Source: Methylopila turkensis (GTDB lineage Bacteria; Pseudomonadota; Alphaproteobacteria; Rhizobiales; Methylopilaceae). From it: a stretch of 64,000 nt of DNA. Below, piece by piece: positions 33,410-42,164 of this stretch. A model generated the notes under the pieces. The model did not search any database. It had not been told where the DNA came from and saw only the letters and a list, made by a program, of their open reading frames with translations. Positions within the stretch are counted from its first letter, which is position 1, and every line of letters begins with the position of its first letter. The position numbers were made by a program, and so were the translations under genes. The stretch spans positions 806,001 through 870,000 of the forward strand of contig NZ_BSFL01000002.1 of the NCBI RefSeq assembly GCF_027922325.1, read 5' to 3'.

Positions 33410-35347
33410 ATGAGTTCCACGATCGACAGCTCCCCGGTCGCCCCCGTCCCCGCCTCGCTTCTCCGGAGAACGTTCAGCGGCGTGACGCCGACCGGGACGC
33501 AATCGACGCTCGGCCTGTTCTTCCGCCGCCTTACGATGGCGACGCTCGTGCTGGGCACATCGGCCGCTTTGACCGTCGCGTTTTGGACGGTGATGAACGT
33601 CGACGGCTGGTCGATCCCGGAAATGGCGATGTTCGTCTGCTTCGTGGCGTCGCTGCCGTGGATCGTCATCGGGTTCTGGAACGGCGTCATCGGCCTCGCG
33701 CTGCTGCGCTTCGCGCGCGATCCGCTCGACGTGGTCATCCCCTGCGCGGCGCGGGTGAGCGACGAAGGGGCGATCACGTCCCGCACCGCGATCGTCATGT
33801 GCATCCGGCACGAGGACTCGCAGCGGGTCGTGCGCCGGCTCGACGCCATCCTGCGCAGCGTCGACGCCACCGGCTTCGGCGAGGCCTTCGACGTCCATGT
33901 GCTCAGCGACACCACGCGCGACGACTTCGCGGCCGACGAGCGCGCGGCGATCGAGGGCTGGCGCGCCGGGCTCGTTCGCCCGGAGCGGGTGTTCTACCGC
34001 CGCCGCGCCGTGAATAAGGGCTTCAAGGCGGGCAACATCCGCGAGTTCCTGCTGGAGCGCGGCGACGACTACGAGGTGATGATCACGCTCGACGCCGACA
34101 GCGTGATGTCCGGCCCGACGATCCTGAGACTCGTGCGCGTGATGCAGGCGAACCCGAAGCTTGGCATCCTGCAGAGCCTGGTGGTCGGCCTGCCGGCGCG
34201 GACCGCCTTCGCCCGCATGTTCCAGTTCGGCATGCGCGCCAGCATGCGCTCCTACACCATGGGCGCGGCGTGGTGGAGCGCGGACTGCGGACCGTACTGG
34301 GGTCACAACGCCGCGATTCGCGTCGCGCCGTTCCGCGACCACGCGGAGCTGCCGGAGCTGCCCGGCGCGCCGCCGCTCGGCGGCGTCATCCTCAGCCACG
34401 ACCAGGTCGAGGCGGTGCTGATCCGGCGCGCCGGCTACGAGGTCTGCGTGCTGCCGGAGGAGTCCGGCTCCTGGGAGGACAACCCGACCTCGCTGCCCGA
34501 CTTCCTGCGCCGCAACCTGCGCTGGTGCCAGGGCAACATGCAGTATGTGAAGCTGCTCGGCATGCCGGGCCTTCGGCTGATCAGCCGGGTGCAGCTTCTG
34601 CTCGCCATCCTGATGTATGTGAGCGCGCCGGCCTGGATCGGATTCATGATCGCCGGCGCGGCCCAGGCGTTCGGGCCGCCGTCGGTGATCGGCGATCTCG
34701 ACCCGCCCGGCTCGTTCCCGGTCGGCCTCAGCATCGGCCTGTTCCTGGTCATGCTGTTCCTGACCTTCACGCCGAAGCTGATGGGCTATCTCGACGTGGT
34801 CATGAGCGACCGGGAGTCGGCGCGCTACGGCGGGACGGGCGCGTTCGTCGCCGGCACCGCGGCCGAGCTGCTGTTCGGCTTCCTGCTGGCGCCGGTGGTG
34901 AGTTTCTCGGTGACCGTCTTCCTCGTCTTCCTGCTCGGCTTCGGCGCTTCGGTCGGCTGGGAAGCGCAGGACCGCGACGGCCACCGCGTCGGCTGGCTCG
35001 AGGCCGCGTCCAAGCTCTGGCCGGCGACGCTGTTCGGCGTGGCGCTGACCGTGACGCTCGCCTACGCGGCGCCGCAGGTGCTGCTGTGGGCTTCGCCGGT
35101 GATCGCGAGCTTCCTGCTCGCCGTTCCGTTCACGGTGATCACCTCGACCGACGCGCTCGGAGCGCTCGCCGCCCGTTCGCGCCTCGGCGCGACGCCGGAG
35201 GAGATGGCGCCGCCGGTGGAGGTGCGCGCGGTCAGCGACAGCCTGCCGGCCATGGTTCGCTATGGCGCGCCGCTGGCGCCGTTCCGGCTGGACGGCGGCG
35301 AGACGGGCGCGCGGCTCAGCGCCATGGTTGAAGAGCCCGCCCGCTGA
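33410..35347 (+). CDS. opgH: periplasmic glucan glucosyltransferase OpgH/MdoH
   Basis: 645 residues. Polymerises beta-glucan backbones of osmoregulated periplasmic glucans at the inner membrane. Two N-terminal membrane helices (TMATLVLGTSAALTVAFW; FVCFVASLPWIVIGFWNGVI), then a GT2 domain with NKGFKAGN, ITLDADSVMSG (DxD), ILSHDQVEAV (base) and LRRNLRWCQGN (QxxRW-like). Several helices follow in the last 250 residues. No opgG (periplasmic glucan-processing) gene is adjacent, which is unusual since opgG usually precedes opgH. Confidence 0.94.
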   Translation: MSSTIDSSPVAPVPASLLRRTFSGVTPTGTQSTLGLFFRRLTMATLVLGTSAALTVAFWTVMNVDGWSIPEMAMFVCFVASLPWIVIGFWNGVIGLALLRFARDPLDVVIPCAARVSDEGAITSRTAIVMCIRHEDSQRVVRRLDAILRSVDATGFGEAFDVHVLSDTTRDDFAADERAAIEGWRAGLVRPERVFYRRRAVNKGFKAGNIREFLLERGDDYEVMITLDADSVMSGPTILRLVRVMQANPKLGILQSLVVGLPARTAFARMFQFGMRASMRSYTMGAAWWSADCGPYWGHNAAIRVAPFRDHAELPELPGAPPLGGVILSHDQVEAVLIRRAGYEVCVLPEESGSWEDNPTSLPDFLRRNLRWCQGNMQYVKLLGMPGLRLISRVQLLLAILMYVSAPAWIGFMIAGAAQAFGPPSVIGDLDPPGSFPVGLSIGLFLVMLFLTFTPKLMGYLDVVMSDRESARYGGTGAFVAGTAAELLFGFLLAPVVSFSVTVFLVFLLGFGASVGWEAQDRDGHRVGWLEAASKLWPATLFGVALTVTLAYAAPQVLLWASPVIASFLLAVPFTVITSTDALGALAARSRLGATPEEMAPPVEVRAVSDSLPAMVRYGAPLAPFRLDGGETGARLSAMVEEPAR

Positions 35348-35354
35348 CGCCGGC

Positions 35355-35380
35355 CGCCGGCGCGATTGACCGCGCCGGCG
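35355..35380. terminator. strong GC hairpin after opgH
   Basis: A perfect 10-bp stem CGCCGGCGCG/CGCGCCGGCG with a 6-nt loop begins 8 bp after the opgH stop. No T-run follows, so it may be a pause/stability hairpin or a factor-assisted terminator. Confidence 0.5.
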
Positions 35381-35475
35381 AAAACCACCATCTCAAGGGT
35401 TCGCAAGACGAGCGGCCGGCTTACGGCCGCCCTCGCCCCCATGGCTCCGCGCCTTGAACCCGGAGACTGATCGAG

Positions 35476-36036
35476 ATGTTCATCCAGACCGAAGCGACGC
35501 CGAACCCCGCGACGCTCAAGTTCCTGCCAGGCCGGGACGTGCTCCCCGGCGGAGCGCTGGAAATCCGGCACGCGGCCGAAGCCTCCCGCTCGCCGCTCGC
35601 GGAGAAGCTGTTCGCGATCGACGGCGTCGCCGGCGTGTTCTACGGCTCCGACTTCATCACAGTGACCAAGGCCGACGGCGAGTGGCAGCACCTGAAGCCC
35701 GCGATCCTCGGCGCGATCATGGAGCACTACCTCGCCGGGGCGCCGCTTCTGGCGGACGGCGCGGCGGAGACGCCCGGCGAGGGCGAGTTCTTCGACGAGT
35801 CGGATTCGGAGACGGTGGATACGATCAAGGAGCTGATCGAGACCCGCGTCCGCCCGGCGGTCGCCATGGACGGCGGCGACATAACCTTCCGTGGGTTCCG
35901 CGAAGGCGTGGTCTATCTCGACATGAAGGGCTCCTGCGCCGGCTGCCCCTCCTCCACCGCGACGCTGAAGCAGGGTATCGAAAACCTCCTGCGTCACTTC
36001 GTGCCAGAGGTCGAAGAGGTGCGCCCGATGGCGTGA
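35476..36036 (+). CDS. NifU-family Fe-S cluster scaffold/carrier (Nfu type)
   Basis: 186 residues. N-terminal Nfu domain (MFIQTEATPNPATLKFLPGR, LFAIDGVAGVFYGSDFITVT) and C-terminal NifU-like domain with the cluster-binding CxxC in MKGSCAGCPSSTATLKQGIE. Nfu proteins carry 4Fe-4S clusters to apo-enzymes. GGAG lies 10 nt before ATG. No other isc/suf genes are near, typical for alphaproteobacterial nfu. Confidence 0.95.
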   Translation: MFIQTEATPNPATLKFLPGRDVLPGGALEIRHAAEASRSPLAEKLFAIDGVAGVFYGSDFITVTKADGEWQHLKPAILGAIMEHYLAGAPLLADGAAETPGEGEFFDESDSETVDTIKELIETRVRPAVAMDGGDITFRGFREGVVYLDMKGSCAGCPSSTATLKQGIENLLRHFVPEVEEVRPMA

Positions 36037-36292
36037 CCGTCAGGTCTCCATGGCGCCGCGCGGCGTCGTCGAGCCGTTGGAATTGCTTGATGCCGCGCAG
36101 CGCGCTGACCTATTCTCGGCAGCGTCGATGATCCGGGGAGCGCCTGTCCTCCGTAACCTGTCCCACATGGTTCAAAAGCTTGACGCGCGGCGCAGGACGC
36201 GCGATTGGCCGGAGAAGGGTCACCCGCGCGGCGAAAACGGGAGGCGGGCGGGTCCCTGGCGGGTCCCCGACGGCCCTGATTGAAGGAACAGA

Positions 36293-37000
36293 ATGCTGGA
36301 TACGCCCGACATCGTGACGCTGAACGATTCAGCGCAGATCCTGCCCTCTCCGTCGCCCAAGGCGAACGTCGTGGTTTTCGGCGGGCTTCGCAGCCAGGGC
36401 GGCTACAGCATTCCGGCGTTCGAGTTCGTCCACACCTTGCGCGAGCTTTCGTACAACGTGCTGTTCGTCAAGGACGAGACGCGGCGTTGGTACAATTTCG
36501 GGCTCAAGGGCTTCTCGGACTCGATGGACGACACGTCGGCCAAGATCGGCCGGGTCATCAATGAGCGGTTCGGAAAGAACGGCCTGCCGCTCATCACGCT
36601 CGGCAACTCGATGGGCGGCTACGCGGCGCTGTATTTCGGCGAACGTCTGAAAGCGCAGTACGTGCTGGCGATCGTGCCGCAGACGATCATCTCGGTCGAG
36701 GCGCGGACCCGGCTGGACGACGACCGCTGGCGTCCCGAACTGTCGGGCTTCCGTCCGCAGCACGCCGACCTGCGCAATGTCCTGCGCGGCGGCGCCGTGA
36801 AGTCTCAGATCGTGGTTGGCCGCGACTGTCTTCCGGACATCGTGCAGGCGGGCAATCTCGCGGGCGCCCGCGGCGTCCACATCGACACCGTCGAGGGCGC
36901 GAGCCACGACGTCACCCGCGTCTGGAAAGACAAGGGCGCGCTGGTCGAGACCATATCCGGTTATCTCGACAAAAATCTTCCCAACGTCGAAGCGGCGTAA
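36293..37000 (+). CDS. alpha/beta-hydrolase-like protein
   Basis: 235 residues, no signal peptide. The nucleophile elbow GNSMGG in LPLITLGNSMGGYAALYFGE (Ser near residue 104) and a late histidine in EGASHDVTRVW fit the alpha/beta-hydrolase triad order. The N-terminal NVVVFGGLRSQGGYSIPAFE fits the first strand and oxyanion region. The central LKGFSDSMDDTSAKIGRVIN precedes the elbow. It is not a recognisable named enzyme; similar proteins occur near polysaccharide or methyltransferase genes. It stands between nfu and a convergent methyltransferase. Confidence 0.72.
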   Translation: MLDTPDIVTLNDSAQILPSPSPKANVVVFGGLRSQGGYSIPAFEFVHTLRELSYNVLFVKDETRRWYNFGLKGFSDSMDDTSAKIGRVINERFGKNGLPLITLGNSMGGYAALYFGERLKAQYVLAIVPQTIISVEARTRLDDDRWRPELSGFRPQHADLRNVLRGGAVKSQIVVGRDCLPDIVQAGNLAGARGVHIDTVEGASHDVTRVWKDKGALVETISGYLDKNLPNVEAA

Positions 37001-37148
37001 GCGCGGGCGATCGGTCACCGCGTTAACGTTTCGCGACATTTTGCACCGTGCGGCTGACGCGTGCGCGGACGTTGCGCCCCGCGGCAAAGGACCTGGACCG
37101 GGGCGCCGCGCGCGCTGATTTAGGCTCGCGCCAGATGCCGCGTCCGGC

Positions 37149-37991
37149 TCACCCCGTGCGCTTCAGGACCGTGCAGGCGTACCAAGTCTCGCGCCAGCCG
37201 CCGAAGCCGTCCTCGACCAGGGCGTCAAACCGCCGACCGAACACGTTCATGCGGCGCTGGAAGGTGTCGTAGCCGGTGATGACGGTCTCGAACTTCATGT
37301 CCGTCTCGGTCGAGAACATCTTCGCGAAGCTGGTGTGGGAGTACCGGAAGAAATCGTCCGGCGACTTGTGATAGCGCTGGGCGAAAGGCGCGACGAATAC
37401 GACGAGCCCGTCCGGCTTCAGCATGCGGGCGACGTGCTTGACCGTGATCCACGGCCTATAGAGATGCTCGAATGTGTTGTTTGAATAGACGACGTCGAAG
37501 AAGCTCTCGAACTGCCGGTTGTTGTCGACATAGTCTTCGGCGCAGAGATCGCCCGCGACGACGTTCGGCCCGGTCGGCTTGATGTCGCAGCCGAAATAAT
37601 TGAAGCGGCTCGCGAACTGCTCCTTCGCCTTGGCGTGCCGCACGCGGTCGTACTCGCCCTGAACGCTACCGAGCAGGATCTTAAGCTGGCCGTCGCGGCC
37701 GCCCAGATCGAAGAAATTCCGCTTCTGCCGCTGGTCCTTGGTCGCGTCATCCTTGGCCACGAGCTTCCAGAGCGTGGCGCCGCGGTCGATCGTCGTCCGG
37801 TAGGCGAACCGTTCCGCCGGCTCTCCGACCACGTGCTTGCTCAGCTCGGCGCGTTTGGCGCTGAGATCGGAGCCCATTGCCTCACGCTCCTCGGCATGCG
37901 CGTCGTCGTCCAGTTCGGGCTCGTTGGCGACACGGTCGACAAGTCCTCGCAACTTGTCCCGGAGCCCTGTCGCCGTCGCCTCTTTGGTCAT
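37149..37991 (-). CDS. class I SAM-dependent methyltransferase
   Basis: 280 residues from ATG 37991 (AAGG upstream; the TTG at 37997 is less likely). A charged N-terminal region of about 80 residues (RDKLRGLVDRVANEPELDDD) precedes the fold. The SAM-binding glycine loop is modified (RNFFDLGGRDGQLKILLG). Motifs YFGCDIKPTGPNVVAGDLCA and FFDVVYSNNTFEHLYRPWIT with VKHVARMLKPDGLVVFVAPF identify a Methyltransf_11-like enzyme. Substrate unknown; such proteins are common in surface-polysaccharide loci. Confidence 0.85.
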   Translation of the reverse strand: MTKEATATGLRDKLRGLVDRVANEPELDDDAHAEEREAMGSDLSAKRAELSKHVVGEPAERFAYRTTIDRGATLWKLVAKDDATKDQRQKRNFFDLGGRDGQLKILLGSVQGEYDRVRHAKAKEQFASRFNYFGCDIKPTGPNVVAGDLCAEDYVDNNRQFESFFDVVYSNNTFEHLYRPWITVKHVARMLKPDGLVVFVAPFAQRYHKSPDDFFRYSHTSFAKMFSTETDMKFETVITGYDTFQRRMNVFGRRFDALVEDGFGGWRETWYACTVLKRTG

Positions 37992-38220
37992 TACCAAGCC
38001 CTTCTCTTAGCGCTTCCAAATTGAGTTTATGCTGATCGGCCCACATCGGGAAGCGGCGCCTTCAGACGATCACGCGCTTGATCCGCCGATTGGCGGACGG
38101 GGCCACAATTGGACGGCCTGATCGCGATCGAGGTCTGGTGACTGGCGCTGGAGGATTTCGTCGCGCCGGCGACGTGGCGGAGACAGTCAGGCGGCTCGCC
38201 CGCGGACCGCGCGCGTGGAC

Positions 38221-38297
38221 TGGCGATCCCGGGAAGACTCGAACTTCCGACCTTCGGTTTAGGAAACCGCTGCTCTGTCCTGCTGAGCTACGGGACC
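38221..38297 (-). tRNA. tRNA-Arg (anticodon CCT)
   Basis: 77 nt with encoded CCA. The acceptor arm GGTCCCG pairs with CGGGATC, the T-arm GGAAG-TTCGAGT-CTTCC is perfect, and the anticodon loop TTCCTAA gives CCT, reading AGG arginine codons. G27-A43 is a mismatch at the top of the anticodon stem. Confidence 0.95.
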
Positions 38298-38380
38298 AAC
38301 GCCACGCCGCGGACGCTAGCACGGCCGGCGGACAGTCTCCAGCGCGCGCGGCGCGCTCGCCGGTGCGGCCCGAGCGCGCG

Positions 38381-41116
38381 TCAGCCCGGCGCGACGACCA
38401 CCCGGCCGCCGCTCACCGACACGTTTTCGAGCCTCAGCGTCACGATCCGGACGCCGGCGTCGTCCGGATCGATGCGGACGGCGAAGCCGAGCTCGCGGCA
38501 GATGGCGAGCATGGCCGAATTCTCGGCCAGCACCTGGCCCGAGATCGTGCGCAGGCCTTCCTGCTTGGCGCGCTCGATCATCGCCGCCATCAGCCGCCAG
38601 CCGAGCCCCCGACCCTTCAGATCGGAGCGCAGCAAGATGGCGTATTCGCCCTCGACGCCGTCGGCGTCGGCGTGCAGCTGCACAAGGCCAATGATGCGCT
38701 TACGATCGTCCGTCGCCAGCAGCACCATGTTGCGGGCGTAGTCGATCTGGGTCATGCGGGCGATGAAGGCGCGCGGCACCTCCTTCACCGGCGTGAAGAA
38801 CCGCTGGCGCAGATCGTCCGGGGCGACCGCGCGGAAGAAGGCGGCGACCGAGGGCTCGTCCTCCGGCCGCACCGGCCGCACATGCGCCTGCGAGCCATCG
38901 CTGAGGGTCAGCAGGCTCTCGAACTCCTTCGGATAGGGCCGGATGGCGAGGCGCGGATTGGCCGGCCCCGCCTTCGCGTTGCGCGGCGCGAGCCGCACGC
39001 GCACCCGCGCGTCGAGCGCCACGACGCCCTGGGCGGTCGCCATCAACGGATTGATGTCGAGCTCGCCGATCTCCGGCGTGTCGGCCGCGAGCTGCGCGAG
39101 CTTGACGAGCGTCAGCGCGACCGCGTCCAGGTCGACCGCGGGGGCAGCGCCCTCCGGCCCGGCCAGCACCGCGCCGATGCGCGTCCGTCCGATCAGGTCG
39201 CGGGCGAGCCTGAGGTCAAGCGGCGGTAGGGCGAGCGCGACGTCGCGGACGATCTCCACCGCGCCGCCGCCGGCCCCGAAAGCGACGACCGGACCGAAGG
39301 TCGGATCGTCGTAGAGGCCTGCGAACAGCTCGATCCCCTCGTTCGGCCGCAGATGCGGCTGCACCAGGAGGCCCTCGATCCGGGCGCGGGGCGCGCGCTC
39401 CGCCACGCGGCCCAGCATGGCGACCGCCGCCTCCACCACCGCGGTTTCGGTGTCGAGCCCGAGCCGCACGCCCCCGACGGCGGCTTTGTGCGACAGATCG
39501 GGCGAGACGATCTTCAGCACCGCCGCGCCGCCGCGCTCGAGGAAGCCGCGCGCGACCTCGCCGGCGGCCTCCGGCGTGTCGACCACCGCATGGGGCAGCA
39601 CCGGGATCGCATAGGCGCGCAGCACCTCGGAGGCGTCGGTCGGCGACAGCCATTCGCGCCCCTGGTCGAGCGCGTCGCGCATGGCGGCGAGCGCGCGCGC
39701 AGGATCGGGCGAGAAGTCGTCCGGCAGGGACGGCGGCGTCTCGAGCAGCGCCTCCTGCGCCTCCACGTGGCGCACGAGGTGCATCAGCCCGGCGAGCGCG
39801 CTTTCCGGCGTGCGGAAGAACGGCACATGCGCGGCCTCGAGGATGCGGCGGGGCGCGGGTTCGGAGCCGAGGAAGGCCGCGAACACCGGCTTCGGCGGAT
39901 AGACCCGGCCGCGGGCGCGGGCGGCGCTGGCGGCGACCGCGCCCGCGCAGGGGCCCGCTTGGGACAGCATGGTCGGCGCATGGATCGCGAGCGCCGCGTC
40001 GACGCCCCGGTCGGCGAGCGCGGCGTCGAGCGCCGCCTCGTAGCGCTCCGGCGTGGCGTCGCCCGCAAGGTCGATCGGATTGGCGCGCGACCAGTCGCAG
40101 GCGAGCGCTGCGTCAAGGGCCGCGACGGTCGCCTCCGACAGTTCTGCCGACCGGCCCCCGAGATCGACCAGCCGGTCGACGCCGAGAACGCCGAGGCCGC
40201 CGCCGTTGGTGACGATCGCGATCCGCTTGCCCGACAGCGGCGCCACATGGGCGAGCGTCTCGAGCGCGGCGAACATGTCGGCGAGATCGGCGACGCGCAG
40301 CAGGCCGGCGCGCCGGAAGGCGGCGTCGTAGGCCGCGTCGGAGGTCGCGAGCGCGCCGCTGTGGGTCGCGGCCGCCTTGGCCGCCGCGGCGTGGCGCCCG
40401 CCCTTGATCACCACGACGGGCTTCGCGCGGGCGGCGGCGCGGGCCGCCGACAGGAACCGCGGCGCGTCCCGGATCTGCTGGAGATAGAGCACGATCGCGC
40501 GGGTCCGGCGGTCGGTCGCGAAATGGTCGAGCAGATCGTCCACGTCGACGTCCGCCATGTCGCCGAAGCAGACGACGCCGGAAAAGCCGATGCCGCGGAC
40601 ATTGGCCCATTCGATCACCGACGAGGCCACCCCGCCCGACTGGGACAGAAGCGCGAGATCGCCGGCCTTGGCCTGCGGCGCGAAGCTCGCGTTCAGTCCG
40701 ACATGGGGGCTCAGCACGCCGAGGCAGCCTGGGCCGATCAGGCGCATCTCCCGGCTCCGCGCGGCGAGCTCGGCGGCGTCGCGCAGCGAGCCCGGACCGC
40801 GTCCGAGCCCCTTGGTCACGACCGCCGCAGCCCGGCTGCCGGCCGCGCCCGCGGCGTCGAGGATGCCCGGAACCGCCGCCGGCGGCGCCGTCACCACCAC
40901 GAGATCGGCCGGCTCCGGCAGGTCGGCGAAGCTCGCCGCCGCCTTGACGCCGTCGATCTCGGCGTGATCCGGATTAACCAGCCGGATCGGTCCGGAATAG
41001 CCGCCCTCGCGCAGGTTCCTGAGCACCGCGCGGCCGACGCTGCCCTCGCGCGGGCTTCCGCCCGCAAGCGCGACGGAGCGGGGCGCGAACACGGCGTCGA
41101 GATTGCGGGTGGACAT
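38381..41116 (-). CDS. NDP-forming acyl-CoA synthetase fused to C-terminal GNAT acetyltransferase
   Basis: 911 residues. Order: CoA-binding domain (SVALAGGSPREGSVGRAVLR), succinyl-CoA-ligase-like domains (LLSQSGGVASSVIEWANVRG; TNGGGLGVLGVD), an ATP-grasp domain (AVLKIVSPDLSHKAAVGGVRLG; VVAFGAGGGAVEIVRDVALA), then GNAT from about residue 745 (RPVRPEDEPSVAAFFRAV; RSDLKGRGLGWRLMAAMIE). This is the architecture of protein lysine acetyltransferase Pat, which inactivates acetyl-CoA synthetase. ATHSGALATS includes a histidine at the phospho-His segment of true synthetases. ATG 41116 is chosen at the start of the conserved domain. Confidence 0.9.
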   Translation of the reverse strand: MSTRNLDAVFAPRSVALAGGSPREGSVGRAVLRNLREGGYSGPIRLVNPDHAEIDGVKAAASFADLPEPADLVVVTAPPAAVPGILDAAGAAGSRAAAVVTKGLGRGPGSLRDAAELAARSREMRLIGPGCLGVLSPHVGLNASFAPQAKAGDLALLSQSGGVASSVIEWANVRGIGFSGVVCFGDMADVDVDDLLDHFATDRRTRAIVLYLQQIRDAPRFLSAARAAARAKPVVVIKGGRHAAAAKAAATHSGALATSDAAYDAAFRRAGLLRVADLADMFAALETLAHVAPLSGKRIAIVTNGGGLGVLGVDRLVDLGGRSAELSEATVAALDAALACDWSRANPIDLAGDATPERYEAALDAALADRGVDAALAIHAPTMLSQAGPCAGAVAASAARARGRVYPPKPVFAAFLGSEPAPRRILEAAHVPFFRTPESALAGLMHLVRHVEAQEALLETPPSLPDDFSPDPARALAAMRDALDQGREWLSPTDASEVLRAYAIPVLPHAVVDTPEAAGEVARGFLERGGAAVLKIVSPDLSHKAAVGGVRLGLDTETAVVEAAVAMLGRVAERAPRARIEGLLVQPHLRPNEGIELFAGLYDDPTFGPVVAFGAGGGAVEIVRDVALALPPLDLRLARDLIGRTRIGAVLAGPEGAAPAVDLDAVALTLVKLAQLAADTPEIGELDINPLMATAQGVVALDARVRVRLAPRNAKAGPANPRLAIRPYPKEFESLLTLSDGSQAHVRPVRPEDEPSVAAFFRAVAPDDLRQRFFTPVKEVPRAFIARMTQIDYARNMVLLATDDRKRIIGLVQLHADADGVEGEYAILLRSDLKGRGLGWRLMAAMIERAKQEGLRTISGQVLAENSAMLAICRELGFAVRIDPDDAGVRIVTLRLENVSVSGGRVVVAPG

Positions 41117-41249
41117 GGGCGTCGGCGCTCCGTCGCTTGCGCAGAAACGCCCGAGGCGCCTGGCGTCCGGCCGCCGCACCTTGAACGTCGCGCCGCGAGC
41201 GCGCCAGCCCTGGCGTCATCTAAGGCGGCGCGTTCCCCTGGAGAAGGCT

Positions 41250-42164
41250 TTACGGCTGCGTCTGCGACGGCGGATCGCTGGCCGGGAAACTCTCGTCGAG
41301 CGCCTCGTCCAGCTCCTCGTCCTCGTGCGGATCGGGGCCCTTGGTGGGTTCGGCCGGCTTCGGCGGCTCCGGCGCCTTGTCCTTGTCGCCGCCGGGATCG
41401 ACCGCGAGCGTCGAGCCGACACGCGGCTCGGCGGGCGTCGAACCGGCCGGCTCGGACGCCTCCGGCGCGCCTTCCGCCGCATGCGACGGGTCGATCAGCA
41501 CGATGTGGAGCCGGCGCGGGCCGTGGGCGCCCATCAGCAGGATCTGCTCGATGTCGGCCGAGCGGGACGGCCCAGTGATCCAGTTCACCACCCGCGGCAT
41601 CAGGCCTGCGCCGTAGCGGGCGCGCACCGTCTCCCACATGTCCTCGTAGGTCGCGGCGACGTCCTTCGCCTCGATTACGACGATGTGGTTGTCGGGCAGG
41701 AAGTTCAACGTGGTCGGGTTTTCCGGCCCGGCGAGCAGGACGAGCGTTCCGGTCTCGGCGACGCCGGCGTGGGCCGCGCTCACGCCCGCCGCGTCGTCGC
41801 CGAAGGAGCGGCCCTCGGTCACCTCGAGCGTGGTCATCGCCCAGGGCAGGCCCGAGAGGCGCGGGTCCGCGCCGCGCCGCACGGCCGGCGCGAGATTGTG
41901 CGCGCGCAGGAAATCGGCCACCGCCACCGGGACGTCGTCGGGCGACGCGACGGTCGCGAGCGTCGCGTCCGAGGCTTCGGCCATGGCGACGAACAGCTTC
42001 AGCCGGTCGGGCGCCGTCTTCCCGGCGGCGCGCTCCGGGATGACGCCGCGGGGATGGCCGCCGAGGCGGTCCTCCACGACCTTCAGCCTCGGCCGCTCCT
42101 CGCCCGTAACGCCGAGCGACCGCCGGATCGTGCCGAGCACCTGGTCTCGCGCGCTCAAGGTCAT
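41250..42164 (-). CDS. lutC: LUD-domain lactate-utilisation protein LutC with an unusual C-terminal tail
   Basis: 304 residues. The LUD domain (about 1-222) shows WAMTTLEVTEGRSFGDDAAG, GVAETGTLVLLAGPENPTTL, NWITGPSRSADIEQILLMGA and HGPRRLHIVLID. LutABC together oxidise L-lactate to pyruvate. The tail (about 225-304) is Pro/Glu-rich and ends in EALDESFPASDPPSQTQP, a motif normally found in small separate proteins. The start overlaps the lutB stop (ATGA). It is the last gene of the lut operon. Confidence 0.9.
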   Translation of the reverse strand: MTLSARDQVLGTIRRSLGVTGEERPRLKVVEDRLGGHPRGVIPERAAGKTAPDRLKLFVAMAEASDATLATVASPDDVPVAVADFLRAHNLAPAVRRGADPRLSGLPWAMTTLEVTEGRSFGDDAAGVSAAHAGVAETGTLVLLAGPENPTTLNFLPDNHIVVIEAKDVAATYEDMWETVRARYGAGLMPRVVNWITGPSRSADIEQILLMGAHGPRRLHIVLIDPSHAAEGAPEASEPAGSTPAEPRVGSTLAVDPGGDKDKAPEPPKPAEPTKGPDPHEDEELDEALDESFPASDPPSQTQP

